Shown here piece by piece: positions 36,301 through 50,400 of a stretch of DNA of 64,000 nt; the stretch's first letter is position 1; each line of letters starts with the position of its first letter. The position numbers and the translations under genes were made by a program. The stretch spans positions 62,001-126,000 of the forward strand of contig OZ025255.1 of assembly GCA_964019135.1 (NCBI GenBank), given 5' to 3'. A model generated the notes under the pieces. That model searched no databases and had not been told where the DNA came from. It worked only from the letters and a program-made list of their open reading frames with translations. This DNA comes from Arenicola marina. Its lineage: Eukaryota; Annelida; Polychaeta; Arenicolidae.

Positions 36301-39300
36301 TGAAAGCCGGGGTCTTCCGCCGGGTGAAGGCGGGAATGTTCCGCCGGGTGAAGGCGGGGAGGTTCCGGCGGGTGAAGGCGGGGGTGTTCCGCCGGGTAAA
36401 GGCGCTGAGGTTCCTCCGGGTGAAGGCGGGGGTGTTCCGCCGGGTAAAGGCGGGGTTGTTCCGCCGGGTGAAGGCGGGGGTGTTCCGCCGGGTGAAGGCG
36501 GGGGTGTTCCGCAGGGTGAAGGCGGGGATGTTCCGGCGGGTGAAGGCGGGGGTGTTCCGCCGGGTGAAGGCGGGGATGTTCCGCCGGGTGAAGGCGGGGA
36601 TGTTCCGCCGGGTGAAGGCGGGGATGTTCCGGCGGGTGAAGGCGGGGGTGTTCCGCCGGGTGAAGGCGGGGGCGTTCCGCCGGGTGAAGGCGGGGATGTT
36701 CCGGCGGGTGAAGGCGGGGATGTTCCGGCGGGTGAAGGCGGGCGTGTTCCGCCGGGTGAAGGCCGGGGTGTTCCGCCGGGTGAAGGCGGGGATGTTCCGG
36801 CGGGTGAAGGCGGGGGTGTTCCGCCGGGTGAAGGCGGGGGTGTTCCGCCGGGTGAAGGCGGGGATGTTCCGCCGGGTGAAGGCGGGGATGTTCCGCCGGG
36901 TGAAGGCGGGGATGTTCCGGCGGGTGAAGGCGGGGGTGTTCCGCCGGGTGAAGGCGGGGGTGTTCCGCCGGGTGAAGGCGGGGATGTTCCGGCGGGTGAA
37001 GGCAGGGATGTTCCGGCGGGTGAAAGCGGGCGTGTTCCGCCGGGTGAAGGCGGGTATGTTCCGCCCTGTGAAGGCGGGGATGTTCCGGCGGGTGAAGGCG
37101 GGGGTGTTCCGCCGGGTGAAGGCGGGGGTCTGCCGCCGGGTGAAGGCGGGGATGTTCCGCCCTGTGAAGGCGGGGATGTTCCGGCGGGTGAAGGCGGGGG
37201 TGTTCCGCCGGGTGAAGGCGGGGGTCTGCCGCCGGGTGAAGGCGGGGATGTTCCGGCGGGTGAAGGCGGGGGTGTTCCGCCGGGTAAAGGCGGGGATGTT
37301 CCGCCGGGTGAAGGCGGGGGTGTTCCGCTGGGTGAAGGCCGGGGTGTTCCGCCGGGTGAAGGCGGGGATGTTCCGGCGGGTGAAGGCGGGAGTGTTCCGC
37401 CGGGTGAAGGCGGGGATGTTCCGCCGGGTGAAGGCGGGGATGTTCCGCCGGGTGAAGGCGAGGGTGTTCAGCCGGGTTAAGGCGGGGGTGTTCCGCCGGG
37501 TGAAGGCGGGGATGTTCCGCCGGGTAAAGGCGGGGATGTTCCGGCGGGTGAAGGCGGGGATGTTCCGCCGGGTGAAGGCGAGGGTGTTCAGCCGGGTTAA
37601 GGCGGGGGTGTTCCGCCGGGTGAAGGCGGGGATGTTCCGCCGGGTAAAGGCGGGGATGTTCCGGCGGGTGAAGGCGGGGATGTTCCGCCGGGTGAAGGCG
37701 GGGATGTTCCGCAGGGTGAAGGCGGGGATGTTCCGCCGGGTGAAGGCGGGGATGTTCCGCCGGGTAAAGGCGGGGGTGTTCCGCCGGGTGAAGGCGGGTG
37801 TGTTCCGCCGGATAAAGGCGGGGATGTTCCGCCGGGTGAAGGCGGGGATGTTCCGGCGGGTGAAGGCGGGGGTGTTCCGCCGGGTAAAGGCGGGGATGTT
37901 CCGGCGGGTGAAGGCGGGGGTGTTCCGCCGGGTGAAGGCGGGGGTCTGCCGCCGGGTGAAGGCGGGGATGTTCCGCCCTGTGAAGGCGGGGATGTTCCGG
38001 CGGGTGAAGGCGGGGGTGTTCCGCCGGGTGAAGGCGGGGGTCTGCCGCCGGGTGAAGGCGGGGATGTTCCGGCGGGTGAAGGCGGGGGTGTTCCGCCGGG
38101 TAAAGGCGGGGATGTTCCGCCGGGTGAAGGCGGGGGTGTTCCGCCGGGTGAAGGCCGGGGTGTTCCGCCGGGTGAAGGCGGGGATGTTCCGGCGGGTGAA
38201 GGCGGGAGTGTTCCGCCGGGAGAAGGCGGGGATGTTCCGCCGGGTGAAGGCGGGGATGTTCCGCCGGGTGAAGGCGAGGGTGTTCAGCCGGGTTAAGGCG
38301 GGGGTGTTCCGCCGGGTGAAGGCGGGGATGTTCCGCCGGGTGAAGGCGGGGATGTTCCGGCGGGTGAAGGCGGGGGTGTTCCGCCGGGTGAAGGCGGGGG
38401 TGTTCCGCCGGGTGAAGGCGCGGGTGTTCCGCCGGGTAAAGGCGGGGATGTTCCGGCGGGTGAAGGCGGGGATGTCCCGCCGGGTGAAGGCGGGGAGGTT
38501 CCGCAGGGTGAAGGCGGGGATGTCCCGCCGGGTGAAGGCGGGGATGTTCCGCCGGGTAAAGGCAGGGGTGTTCCGCCGGGTGAAGGCGGGGGTGTTCCGC
38601 CGGGTGAAGGCGGGGATGTTCCGCCGGGTGAAGGCGGGGATGTTCCGGCGGGTGAAGGCGGGGGTGTTCCGCCGGGTGAAGGCGGGGATGTTCCGCCGGG
38701 TAAAGGCGGGGGTGTTCCGCCGGGTGAAGGCGGGGATGTTCCGCCGGGTGAAGGCGAGGGTGTTTCGCCGGGTGAAGGCGGGGATGTTCCGGCGGGTGAA
38801 GGCGGGGGTGTTCCGCCGGGTAAAGGCGGGGATGTTCCGGCGGGTGAAGGCGGGGATGTTCCGCCGGGTGAAGGCGGGGATGTTCCGCAGGGTGAAGGCG
38901 GGGATGTTCCGCCGGGTGAAGGCGGGGATGTTCCGCCGGGTAAAGGCAGGGGTGTTCCGCCGGGTGAAGGCGGGGGTGTTCCGCCGGGTAAAGGCGGGGA
39001 TGTTCCGGCGGGTGAAGGCGGGGGTGGTCCGCCGGGTGAAGGCGGGGGTGTTCCGCCGGGTGAAGGCGGGGATGTTCCGCCGGGTGAAGACGGGGATGTT
39101 CCGGCGGGTGAAGGCGGGGGTGTTCCGCCGGGTGAAGGCGGGGGTGTTCCGCCGGGTGAAGGCGGGGGTGTTCCGCCGGGTAAAGGCGGGGATGTTCCGG
39201 CGGGTGAAGGCGGGGATGTTCCGCCGGGTGAAGGCGGGGATGTTCCGCCGGGTGAAGGCGGGGATGTTCCGCCGGGTAAAGGCAGGGGTGTTCCGCCGGG

Positions 39301-41489
39301 TGAAGGCGGGGATGTTCCGCCCTGTGAAGGCGGGGATGTTCCGCCGGGTGAAGGCGGGGATGTTCCGCCGGGTAAAGGCGGGGATGTTCCGCCGGGTGAA
39401 GGCGGGGGTGTTCCGCCGGAAGAAGGCCGGGGTGTTCCGCCGGGTGAAGGCGGGGATGTTCCGGCGGGTGAAGGCGGGAGTATTCCGCCGGGTGAAGGCG
39501 GGGATGTTCCGCCGGGTGAAGGCGGGGATGTACCGCCGGGTGAAGGCGAGGGTGTTCAGCCGGGTTAAGGCGGGGGTGTTCCGCCGGGTGAAGGCGGGGA
39601 TGTTCCGCCGGGTGAAGGCGGGGATGTTCCGGCGGGTGAAGGCGGGGGTGTTCCGCCGGGTGAAGGCGGGGGTGTTCCGCCGGGTGAAGGCGGGGGTGTT
39701 CCGCCGGGTAAAGGCGGGGATGTTCCGGCGGGTGAAGGCGGGGATGTTCCGCCGGGTGAAGGCGGGGATGTTCCGCAGGGTGAAGGCGGGGATGTTCCGC
39801 CGGGTGAAGGCGGGGATGTTCCGCCGGGTAAAGGCAGGGGTGTTCCGCCGGGTGAAGGCGGGGGTGTTCCGCCGGGTGAAGGCCGGGTGTTCCGCCGGGT
39901 GAAGGCGGGGATGTTCCGGCGGGTGAAGGCGGGAGTGTTCCGCCGGGTGAAGGCGGGGATGTTCCGCCGGGTGAAGGCGGGGATGTTCCGCCGGGTGAAG
40001 GCGAGGGTGTTCAGCCGGGTTAAGGCGGGGGTGTTCCGCCGGGTGAAGGCGGGGATGTTCCGCCGGGTGAAGGCGGGGATGTTCCGGCGGGTGAAGGCGG
40101 GGGTGTTCCGCCGGGTGAAGGCGGGGGTGTTCCGCCGGGTGAAGGCGGGGGTGTTCCGCCGGGTAAAGGCGGGGATGTTCCGGCGGGTGAAGGCGGGGAT
40201 GTTCCGCCGGGTGAAGGCGGGGATGTTCCGCAGGGTGAAGGCGGGGATGTTCCGCCTGGTGAAGGCGGGGATGTTCCGCCGGGTAAAGGCAGGGGTGTTC
40301 CGCCGGGTGAAGGCTTGGGTGTTCCGCCGGGTGAAGGCGGGGATGTTCCGCCGGGTGAAGGCGGGGATGTTCCGGCGGGTGAAGGCGGGGGTGTTCCGCC
40401 GGGTGAAGGCGGGGATGTTCCGCCGGGTAAAGGCGGGGGTGTTCCGCCGGGTGAAGGCGGGGATGTTCCGCCGGGTGAAGGCGGGGATGTTCCGGCGGGT
40501 GAAGCCGGGGGTGTTCCGCCGGGTGAAGGCGGGGATGTTCCGGCGGGTGAAGGCGGGGATGTTCCGCCGGGTGAAGGCGGGGATGTTCCGGCGGGTGAAG
40601 GCGGGGATGTTCCGCCGGGTGAAGGCGGGGGTGTTCCGCCGGGTGAAGGCGGGGATGTTCCGCCGGGTGAAGGCGGGGGTGTTCCGCCGGGTGAAGGCGG
40701 GTGTGTTCCGCCGGGTGATGGCGGGGATGTTCCGCCGGGTGAAGGCGGGGATGTTCCGCCGGGTGAAGGCGGGGATGTTCCGGCGGGTGAAGGCGGGGGT
40801 GTTCCGCCGGGTGAAGGCGGGGGTGTTCCGCCGGGTGAAGGCGGGGATGTTCCGCCGGGTAAAGGCGGGGATGTTCCGGTGGGTGAAGGCGGGGATGTTC
40901 CGGCGGGTGAAGGCGGGGATGTTCCGCCGGGTGAAGGCGGGGATGTTCCGCCGGGTGAAGGCGGGGATGTTCCGCCGGGTAAAGGCGGGGGTGTTCCGCC
41001 GGGTGAAGGCGGGGATGTTCCGCCGGGTGAAGGCGGGGATGTTCCGGCGGGTGAAGGCGGGGGTGTTCCGCCGGGTGAAGGCGGGGGTGTTCCGCCGGGT
41101 GAAGGCGGGGATGTTCCGGCGGGTGAAGGCGGGGATGTTCCGGCGGGTGAAGGCGGGCGTGTTCCGCCGGGTGAAGGCCGGGATGTTCCGCCGGGTGAAG
41201 GCGGGGATGTTCCGGCGGGTGAAGGCGGGGGTGTTCCGCCGGGTGAAGGCGGGGGTATTCCGCCGGGTGAAGGCGGGGATGTTCCGCCGGGTGAAGGCGG
41301 GGATGTTCCGCCGGGTAAAGGCAGGGGTGTTCCGCCGGGTGAAGGCGGGGGTGTTCCGCCGGGTAAAGGCGGGGATGTTCCGGCGGGTGAAGGCGGGGGT
41401 GATCCGCCGGGTGAAGGCGGGGGTGTTCCGCCGGGTGAAGGCGGGGATGTTCCGCCGGGTGAAGGCGGGGATGTTCCGGCGGGTGAAGG
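31990..41489. repeat. 9,503-bp higher-order repeat, copy 1
   Basis: A constant offset of 9,503 bp links this segment to the next. GGTTAAGG units at 33,158, 33,974, 37,478, 38,294, 39,566 and 40,021 recur at 42,661, 43,477, 46,981, 47,797, 49,069 and 49,524. The GGCTGGCATGTT unit recurs (36,234 to 45,737), and so does the 23-bp GGCCGGGTGTTCC unit (39,881 to 49,384). Homology begins near 31,990 and this copy ends where copy 2 starts, so the arrangement is exact head-to-tail. Internal offsets of 4,320 bp (about 32,800-34,380 with 37,120-38,700) and 1,800 bp (about 34,250-34,940 with 36,050-36,740) show older duplications inside the unit. Confidence 0.9.
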
Positions 41490-44400
41490 CGGGGATGTTC
41501 CGGCGGGTGAAGGCGGGGGTGTTCCGCCGGGTGAAGGCGGGGATGTTCCGCCGGGTGAAGGCGGGGATGTTCCGCCGGGTGAAGGCGGGGATGTTCCGCC
41601 GGGTGAAGGCGGGGATGTTCCGGCGGGTGAAGGCGGGGGTGTTCCGCCGGGTGAAGGCGGGGGTGTTCCGCCGGGTGAAGGCGGGGATGTTCCGCCGGGT
41701 AAAGGCGGGGATGTTCCGGCGGGTGAAGGCGGGGATGTTCCGCCGGGTGAAGGCGGGGATGTTCCGCCGGGTGAAGGCGGGGATGTTCCGCCGGGTGAAG
41801 GCGGGGATGTTCCGCCGGGTAAAGGTGGGGGTGTTCCGCCGGGTGAAGGCGGGGATGTTCCGCCGGGTGAAGGCGGGGATGTTCCGCCGGGTGAAGGCGG
41901 GGATGTTCCGGCGGGTGAAGGCGGGGGTGTTCCGCCGGGTGAAGGCGGGGATGTTCCGCCGGGTAAAGGCGGGGGTGTTCCGCCGGGTGAAGGCGGGGAT
42001 GTTCCGCCGGGTGAAGGCGGGGATGTTCCGGCGGGTGAAGGCGGGGATGTTCCGCCGGGTGAAGGCGGGGATGTTCCGCCGGGTGAAGGCGGGGATGTTC
42101 CGGCGGGTGAAGGCGGGGATGTTCCGGCGGGTGAAGGCGGGCGTGTTCCGCCGGGTGAAGGCTGGCATGTTCCGCCGGGTGAAGGCGGGGATGTTCCGGC
42201 GGGTGAAGGCGGGGGTGTTCCGCCGGGTGAAGGCGGGGGTCTTCCGCCGGGTGAAGGCGGGGATGTTCCGCCGGGTGAAGGCGGGGAGGTTCCGGCGGGT
42301 GAAGGCGGGGGTCTGCCGCCGGGTGAAGGCGGGGATGTTCCGCCCTGTGAAGGCGGGGATGTTCCGGCGGTTGAAGGCGGGGGTGTTCCGCCGGGTGAAG
42401 GCGGGGGTCTGCCGCCGGGTGAAGGCGGGGATGTTCCGGCGGGTGAAGGCGGGGGTGTTCCGCCGGGTAAAGGCGGGGATGTTCCGCCGGGTGAAGGCGG
42501 GGGTGTTCCGCTGGGTGAAGGCCGGGGTGTTCCGCCGGGTGAAGGCGGGGATTTTCCGGCGGGTGAAGGCGGGAGTGTTCCGCCGGGTGAAGGCGGGGAT
42601 GTTCCGCCGGGTGAAGGCGGGGATGTTCCGCCGGGTGAAGGCGAGGGTGTTCAGCCGGGTTAAGGCGGGGGTGTTCCGCCGGGTGAAGGCGGGGATGTTC
42701 CGCCGGGTAAAGGCGGGGATGTTCCGGCGGGTGAAGGCGGGGATGTTCCGCCGGGTGAAGGCGAGGGTGTTCAGCCGGGTTAAGGCGGGGGTGTTCCGCC
42801 GGGTGAAGGCGGGGATGTTCCGCCGGGTAAAGGCGGGGATGTTCCGGCGGGTGAAGGCGGGGATGTTCCGCCGGGTGAAGGCGGGGATCTTCCGCAGGGT
42901 GAAGGCGGGGATGTTCCGCCGGGTGAAGGCGGGGATGTTCCGCCGGGTAAAGGCGGGGGTGTTCCGCCGGGTGAAGGCGGGTGTGTTCCGCCGGATGAAG
43001 GCGGGGATGTTCCGCCGGGTGAAGGCGGGGATGTTCCGGCGGGTGAAGGCGGGGGTGTTCCGCCGGGTAAAGGCGGGGATGTTCCGGCGGGTGAAGGCGG
43101 GGGTGTTCCGCCGGGTGAAGGCGGGGGTCTGCCGCCGGGTGAAGGCGGGGATGTTCCGCCCTGTGAAGGCGGGGATGTTCCGGCGGGTGAAGGCGGGGGT
43201 GTTCCGCCGGGTGAAGGCGGGGGTCTGCCGCCGGGTGAAGGCGGGGATGTTCCGGCGGGTGAAGGCGGGGGTGTTCCGCCGGGTAAAGGCGGGGATGTTC
43301 CGCCGGGTGAAGGCGGGGGTGTTCCGCCGGGTGAAGGCCGGGGTGTTCCGCCGGGTGAAGGCGGGGATGTTCCGGCGGGTGAAGGCGGGAGTGTTCCGCC
43401 GGGAGAAGGCGGGGATGTTCCGCCGGGTGAAGGCGGGGATGTTCCGCCGGGTGAAGGCGAGGGTGTTCAGCCGGGTTAAGGCGGGGGTGTTCCGCCGGGT
43501 GAAGGCGGGGATGTTCCGCCGGGTGAAGGCGGGGATGTTCCGGCGGGTGAAGGCGGGGGTGTTCCGCCGGGTGAAGGCGGGGGTGTTCCGCCGGGTGAAG
43601 GCGCGGGTGTTCCGCCGGGTAAAGGCGGGGATGTTCCGGCGGGTGAAGGCGGGGATGTTCCGCCGGGTGAAGGCGGGGATCTTCCGCAGGGTGAAAGCGG
43701 GGATGTTCCGCCGGGTGAAGGCGGGGATGTTCCGCCGGGTAAAGGCAGGGGTGTTCCGCCGGGTGAAGGCGGGGGTGTTCCGCCGGGTGAAGGCGGGGAT
43801 GTTCCGCCGGGTGAAGGCGGGGATGTTCCGGCGGGTGAAGGCGGGGGTGTTCCGCCGGGTGAAGGCGGGGATGTTCCGCCGGGTGAAGGCGGGGATGTTC
43901 CGGCGGGTGAAGGCGGGCGTGTTCCGCCGGGTGAAGGCTGGCATGTTCCGCCGGGTGAAGGCGGGGATGTTCCGGCGGGTGAAGGCGGGGGTGTTCCGCC
44001 GGGTGAAGGCGGGGGTCTTCCGCCGGGTGTAGGCGGGGATGTTCCGCCGGGTGAAGGCGGGGAGGTTCCGGCGGGTGAAGGCGGGGGTGTTCCGCCGGGT
44101 AAAGGCGGGGAGGTTCCGCCGGGTGAAAGCGGGGGTGTTCCGCCGGGTAAAGGCGGGGTTGTTCCGCCGGGTGAAGGCGGGGGTGTTCCGCCCGGTGAAG
44201 GCGGGGGTGTTCCGCAGGGTGAAGGCGGGGATGTTCCGGCGGGTGAAGGCGGGGGTGTTCCGCCGGGTGAAGGCGGGGATGTTCCGCCGGGTGAAGGCGG
44301 GGATGTTCCGCCGGGTGAAGGCGGGGATGTTCCGGCGGGTGAAGGCGGGGGTGTTCCGCCGGGTGAAGGCGGGGGTGTTCCGCCGGGTGAACGCGGGGAT

Positions 44401-47400
44401 GTTCCGGCGGGTGAAGGCGGGGATGTTCCGGCGGGTGAAGGCGGGCGTGTTCCGTGGGGTGAAGGCCGGGATGTTCCGCCGGGTGAAGGCGGGGATGTTC
44501 CGCAGGGTGAAGGCGGGGATGTTCCGCCGGGTGAAGGCGGGGATGTTCCGCCGGGTAAAGGCACGGGTGTTCCGCCGGGTGAAGGCGGGGGTGTTCCGCC
44601 GGGTGAAGGCGGGGATGTTCCGCCGGGTGAAGGCGGGGATGTTCCGGCGGGTGAAGGCGGGGGTGTTCCGCCGGGTGAAGGCGGGGATGTTCCGCCGGGT
44701 AAAGGCGGGGGTGTTCCGCCGGGTGAAGGCGGGGATGTTCCGCCGGGTGAAGGCGGGGATGTTCCGGCGGGTGAAGGCGGGGGTGTTCCGCCGGGTGAAG
44801 GCCGGGATGTTCCGGCGGGTGAAGGCGGGGATGTTCCGCCGGGTGAAGGCGGGGGTGTTCCGCCGGGTGAAGGCATGGATGTTCCGGCGGGTGAAGGCGG
44901 GGATGTTCCGCCGGGTGAAGGCGGGAATGTTCCGGCGGGTGAAGGCGGGGGTGTTCCGCCGGGTGAAAGCGGGGGTGTTCCGCCGGGTGAAGGCGGGGAT
45001 GTTCCGCCGGGTGAAGGCGGGGATGTTCCGCCGGGTGAAGGCGGGGGTGTTCCGCCGGGTGAAGGCGGGGGTGTTCCGCCGGGTGAAGGCGGGGATCTTC
45101 CGCCGGGTGAAGGCGGGGATGTTCCGCCGGGTGAAGGCGGGGATGTTCCGGCGGGTGAAGGCGGGGGTGTTCCGCCGGGTGAAGGCGGGGGTGTTCCGCC
45201 GGGTGAAGGCGGGGATGTTCCGCCGGGTAAAGGCGAGGATGTTCCGGCGGGTGAAGGCGGGGATGTTCCGCCGGGTGAAGGCGGGGATGTTCCGCCGGGT
45301 GAAGGCGGGGATGTTCCGCCGGGTGAAGGCGGGGATGTTTCCCCGGGTAAAGGCGGGGGTGTTCCGCCGGGTGAAGGCGGGGATGTTCCGCCGGGTGAAG
45401 GCGGGGATGTTCCGGCGGGTGAAGGCGGGGATGTTCCGCCGGGTGAAGGCGGGGATGTTCCGCCGGGTGAAGGCGGGGATGTTCCGGCGGGTGAAGGCGG
45501 GGGTGTTCCGCCGGGTGAAGGCGGGGATGTTCCGCCGGGTAAAGGCGGGGGTGTTCCGCCGGGTGAAGGCGGGGATGTTCCGCCGGGTGAAGGCGGGGAT
45601 GTTCCGGCGGGTGAAGGCGGGGATGTTCCGCCGGGTGAAGGCGGGGATGTTCCGCCGGGTGAAGGCGGGGATGTTCCGCCGGGTGAAGGCGGGGATGTTC
45701 CGGCGGGTGAAGGCGGGCGTGTTCCGCCGGGTGAAGGCTGGCATGTTCCGCCGGGTGAAGGCGGGGATGTTCCGGCGGGTGAAGGCGGGGGTGTTCCGCC
45801 GGGTGAAAGCCGGGGTCTTCCGCCGGGTGAAGGCGGGAATGTTCCGCCGGGTGAAGGCGGGGAGGTTCCGGCGGGTGAAGGCGGGGGTGTTCCGCCGGGT
45901 AAAGGCGGGGAGGTTCCTCCGGGTGAAGGCGGGGGTGTTCCGCCGGGTAAAGGCGGGGTTGTTCCGCCGGGTGAAGGCGGGGGTGTTCCGCCGGGTGAAG
46001 GCGGGGGTGTTCCGCAGGGTGAAGGCGGGGATGTTCCGGCGGGTGAAGGCGGGGGTGTTCCGCCGGGTGAAGGCGGGGATGTTCCGCCGGGTGAAGGCGG
46101 GGATGTTCCGCCGGGTGAAGGCGGGGATGTTCCGGCGGGTGAAGGCGGGGGTGTTCCGCCGGGTGAAGGCGGGGGCGTTCCGCCGGGTGAAGGCGGGGAT
46201 GTTCCGGCGGGTGAAGGCGGGGATGTTCCGGCGGGTGAAGGCGGGCGTGTTCCGCCGGGTGAAGGCCGGGATGTTCCGCCGGGTGAAGGCGGGGATGTTC
46301 CGGCGGGTGAAGGCGGGGGTGTTCCGCCGGGTGAAGGCGGGGGTGTTCCGCCGGGTGAAGGCGGGGATGTTCCGCCGGGTGAAGGCGGGGATGTTCCGCC
46401 GGGTGAAGGCGGGGATGTTCCGGCGGGTGAAGGCGGGGTTGTTCCGCCGGGTGAAGGCGGGGGTGTTCCGCCGGGTGAAGGCGGGTATGTTCCGGCGGGT
46501 GAAGGCAGGGATGTTCCGGCGGGTGAAAGCGGGCGTGTTCCGCCGGGTGAAGGCGGGTATGTTCCGCCCTGTGAAGGCGGGGATGTTCCGGCGGGTGAAG
46601 GCGGGGGTGTTCCGCCGGGTGAAGGCGGGGGTCTGCCGCCGGGTGAAGGCGGGGATGTTCCGCCCTGTGAAGGCGGGGATGTTCCGGCGGGTGAAGGCGG
46701 GGGTGTTCCGCCGGGTGAAGGCGGGGGTCTGCCGCCGGGTGAAGGCGGGGATGTTCCGGCGGGTGAAGGCGGGGGTGTTCCGCCGGGTAAAGGCGGGGAT
46801 GTTCCGCCGGGTGAAGGCGGGGGTGTTCCGCTGGGTGAAGGCCGGGGTGTTCCGCCGGGTGAAGGCGGGGATGTTCCGGCGGGTGAAGGCGGGAGTGTTC
46901 CGCCGGGTGAAGGCGGGGATGTTCCGCCGGGTGAAGGCGGGGATGTTCCGCCGGGTGAAGGCGAGGGTGTTCAGCCGGGTTAAGGCGGGGGTGTTCCGCC
47001 GGGTGAAGGCGGGGATGTTCCGCCGGGTAAAGGCGGGGATGTTCCGGCGGGTGAAGGCGGGGATGTTCCGCCGGGTGAAGGCGAGGGTGTTCAGCCGGGT
47101 TAAGGCGGGCGTGTTCCGCCGGGTGAAGGCGGGGATGTTCCGCCGGGTAAAGGCGGGGATGTTCCGGTGGGTGAAGGCGGGGATGTTCCGCCGGGTGAAG
47201 GCGGGGATGTTCCGCAGGGTGAAGGCGGGGATGTTCCGCCGGGTGAAGGCGGGGATGTTCCGCCGGGTAAAGGCGGGGGTGTTCCGCCGGGTGAAGGCGG
47301 GTGTGTTCCGCCGGATAAAGGCGGGGATGTTCCGCCGGGTGAAGGCGGGGATGTTCCGGCGGGTGAAGGCGGGGGTGTTCCGCCGGGTAAAGGCGGGGAT

Positions 47401-50400
47401 GTTCCGGCGGGTGAAGGCGGGGGTGTTCCGCCGGGTGAAGGCGGGGGTCTGCCGCCGGGCGAAGGCGGGGATGTTCCGCCCTGTGAAGGCGGGGATGTTC
47501 CGGCGGGTGAAGGCGGGGGTGTTCCGCCGGGTGAAGGCGGGGGTCTGCCGCCGGGTGAAGGCGGGGATGTTCCGGCGGGTGAAGGCGGGGGTGTTCCGCC
47601 GGGTAAAGGCGGGGATGTTCCGCCGGGTGAAGGCGGGGGTGTTCCGCCGGGTGAAGGCCGGGGTGTTCCGCCGGGTGAAGGCGGGGATGTTCCGGCGGGT
47701 GAAGGCGGGAGTGTTCCGCCGGGAGAAGGCGGGGATGTTCCGCCGGGTGAAGGCGGGGATGTTCCGCCGGGTGAAGGCGAGGGTGTTCAGCCGGGTTAAG
47801 GCGGGGGTGTTCCGCCGGGTGAAGGCGGGGATGTTCCGCCGGGTGAAGGCGGGGATGTTCCGGCGGGTGAAGGCGGGGGTGTTCCGCCGGGTGAAGGCGG
47901 GGGTGTTCCGCCGGGTGAAGGCGCGGGTGTTCCGCCGGGTAAAGGCGGGGATGTTCCGGCGGGTGAAGGCGGGGATGTCCCGCCGGGTGAAGGCGGGGAG
48001 GTTCCGCAGGGTGAAGGCGGGGATGTCCCGCCGGGTGAAGGCGGGGATGTTCCGCCGGGTAAAGGCAGGGGTGTTCCGCCGGGTGAAGGCGGGGGTGTTC
48101 CGCCGGGTGAAGGCGGGGATGTTCCGCCGGGTGAAGGCGGGGATGTTCCGGCGGGTGAAGGCGGGGGTGTTCCGCCGGGTGAAGGCGGGGATGTTCCGCC
48201 GGGTAAAGGCGGGGGTGTTCCGCCGGGTGAAGGCGGGGATGTTCCGCCGGGTGAAGGCGGGGGTGTTTCGCCGGGTGAAGGCGGGGATGTTCCGGCGGGT
48301 GAAGGCGGGGGTGTTCCGCCGGGTAAAGGCGGGGATGTTCCGGCGGGTGAAGGCGGGGATGTTCCGCCGGGTGAAGGCGGGGATGTTCCGCAGGGTGAAG
48401 GCGGGGATGTTCCGCCGGGTGAAGGCGGGGATGTTCCGCCGGGTAAAGGCAGGGGTGTTTCGCCGGGTGAAGGCGGGGGTGTTCCGCCGGGTAAAGGCGG
48501 GGATGTTCCGGCGGGTGAAGGCGGGGGTGGTCCGCCGGGTGAAGGCGGGGGTGTTCCGCCGGGTGAAGGCGGGGATGTTCCGCCGGGTGAAGACGGGGAT
48601 GTTCCGGCGGGTGAAGGCGGGGGTGTTCCGCCGGGTGAAGGCGGGGGTGTTCCGCCGGGTGAAGGCGGGGGTGTTCCGCCGGGTAAAGGCGGGGATGTTC
48701 CGGCGGGTGAAGGCGGGGATGTTCCGCCGGGTGAAGGCGGGGATGTTCCGCCGGGTGAAGGCGGGGATGTTCCGCCGGGTAAAGGCAGGGGTGTTCCGCC
48801 GGGTGAAGGCGGGGATGTTTCGCCCTGTGAAGGCGGGGATGTTCCGCCGGGTGAAGGCGGGGATGTTCCGCCGGGTAAAGGCGGGGATGTTCCGCCGGGT
48901 GAAGGCGGGGGTGTTCCGCCGGAAGAAGGCCGCTGTGTTCCGCCGGGTGAAGGCGGGGATGTTCCGGCGGGTGAAGGCGGGAGTATTCCGCCGGGTGAAG
49001 GCGGGGATGTTCCGCCGGGTGAAGGCGGGGATGTTCCGCCGGGTGAAGGCGAGGGTGTTCAGCCGGGTTAAGGCGGGGGTGTTCCGCCGGGTGAAGGCGG
49101 GGATGTTCCGCCGGGTGAAGGCGGGGATGTTCCGGCGGGTGAAGGCGGGGGTGTTCCGCCGGGTGAAGGCGGGGGTGTTCCGCCGGGTGAAGGCGGGGGT
49201 GTTCCGCCGGGTAAAGGCGGGGATGTTCCGGCGGGTGAAGGCGGGGATGTTCCGCCGGATGAAGGCGGGGATGTTCCGCAGGGTGAAGGCGGGGATGTTC
49301 CGCCGGGTGAAGGCGGGGATGTTCCGCCGGGTAAAGGCAGGGGTGTTCCGCCGGGTGAAGGCGGGGGTGTTCCGCCGGGTGAAGGCCGGGTGTTCCGCCG
49401 GGTGAAGGCGGGGATGTTCCGGCGGGTGAAGGCGGGAGTGTTCCGCCGGGTGAAGGCGGGGATGTTCCGCCGGGTGAAGGCGGGGATGTTCCGCCGGGTG
49501 AAGGCGAGGGTGTTCAGCCGGGTTAAGGCGGGGGTGTTCCGCCGGGTGAAGGCGGGGATGTTCCGCCGGGTGAAGGCGGGGATGTTCCGGCGGGTGAAGG
49601 CGGGGGTGTTCCGCCGGGTGAAGGCGGGGGTGTTCCGCCGGGTGAAGGCGGGGGTGTTCCGCCGGGTAAAGGCGGGGATGTTCCGGCGGGTGAAGGCGGG
49701 GATGTTCCGCCGGGTGAAGGCGGGGATGTTCCGCAGGGTGAAGGCGGGGATGTTCCGCCGGGTGAAGGCGGGGATGTTCCGCCGGGTAAAGGCAGGGGTG
49801 TTCCGCCGGGTGAAGGCTTGGGTGTTCCGCCGGGTGAAGGCGGGGATGTTCCGCCGGGTGAAGGCGGGGATGTTCCGGCGGGTGAAGGCGGGGGTGTTCC
49901 GCCGGGTGAAGGCGGGGATGTTCCGCCGGGTAAAGGCGGGGGTGTTCCGCCGGGTGAAGGCGGGGATGTTCCGCCGGGTGAAGGCGGGGATGTTCCGGCG
50001 GGTGAAGCCGGGGGTGTTCCGCCGGGTGAAGGCGGGGATGTTCCGCCGGGTGAAGGCGGGGATGTTCCGGCGGGTGAAGGCGGGGATGTTCCGCCGGGTG
50101 AAGGCGGGGGTGTTCCGCCGGGTGAAGGCGGGGATGTTCCGCCGGGTGAAGGCGGGGGTGTTCCGCCGGGTGAAGGCGGGTGTGTTACGCCGGGTGATGG
50201 CGGGGATGTTCCGCCGGGTGAAGGCGGGGATGTTCCGCCGGGTGAAGGCGGGGATGTTCCGGCGGGTGAAGGCGGGGGTGTTCCGCCGGGTGAAGGCGGG
50301 GGTGTTCCGCCGGGTGAAGGCGGGGATGTTCCGCCGGGTAAAGGCGGGGATGTTCCGGTGGGTGAAGGCGGGGATGTTCCGCCGGGTGAAGGCGGGGATG

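Noticed and set aside
40315..42663. A 782-codon elastin- or silk-like frame (VPPGEGGD/G repeats) on the plus strand
   Set aside because: The resemblance is only low complexity. The frame is cut by GGTTAA units at many places through the array, as well as by indels, and overlaps the RRVKAGMF frame throughout.
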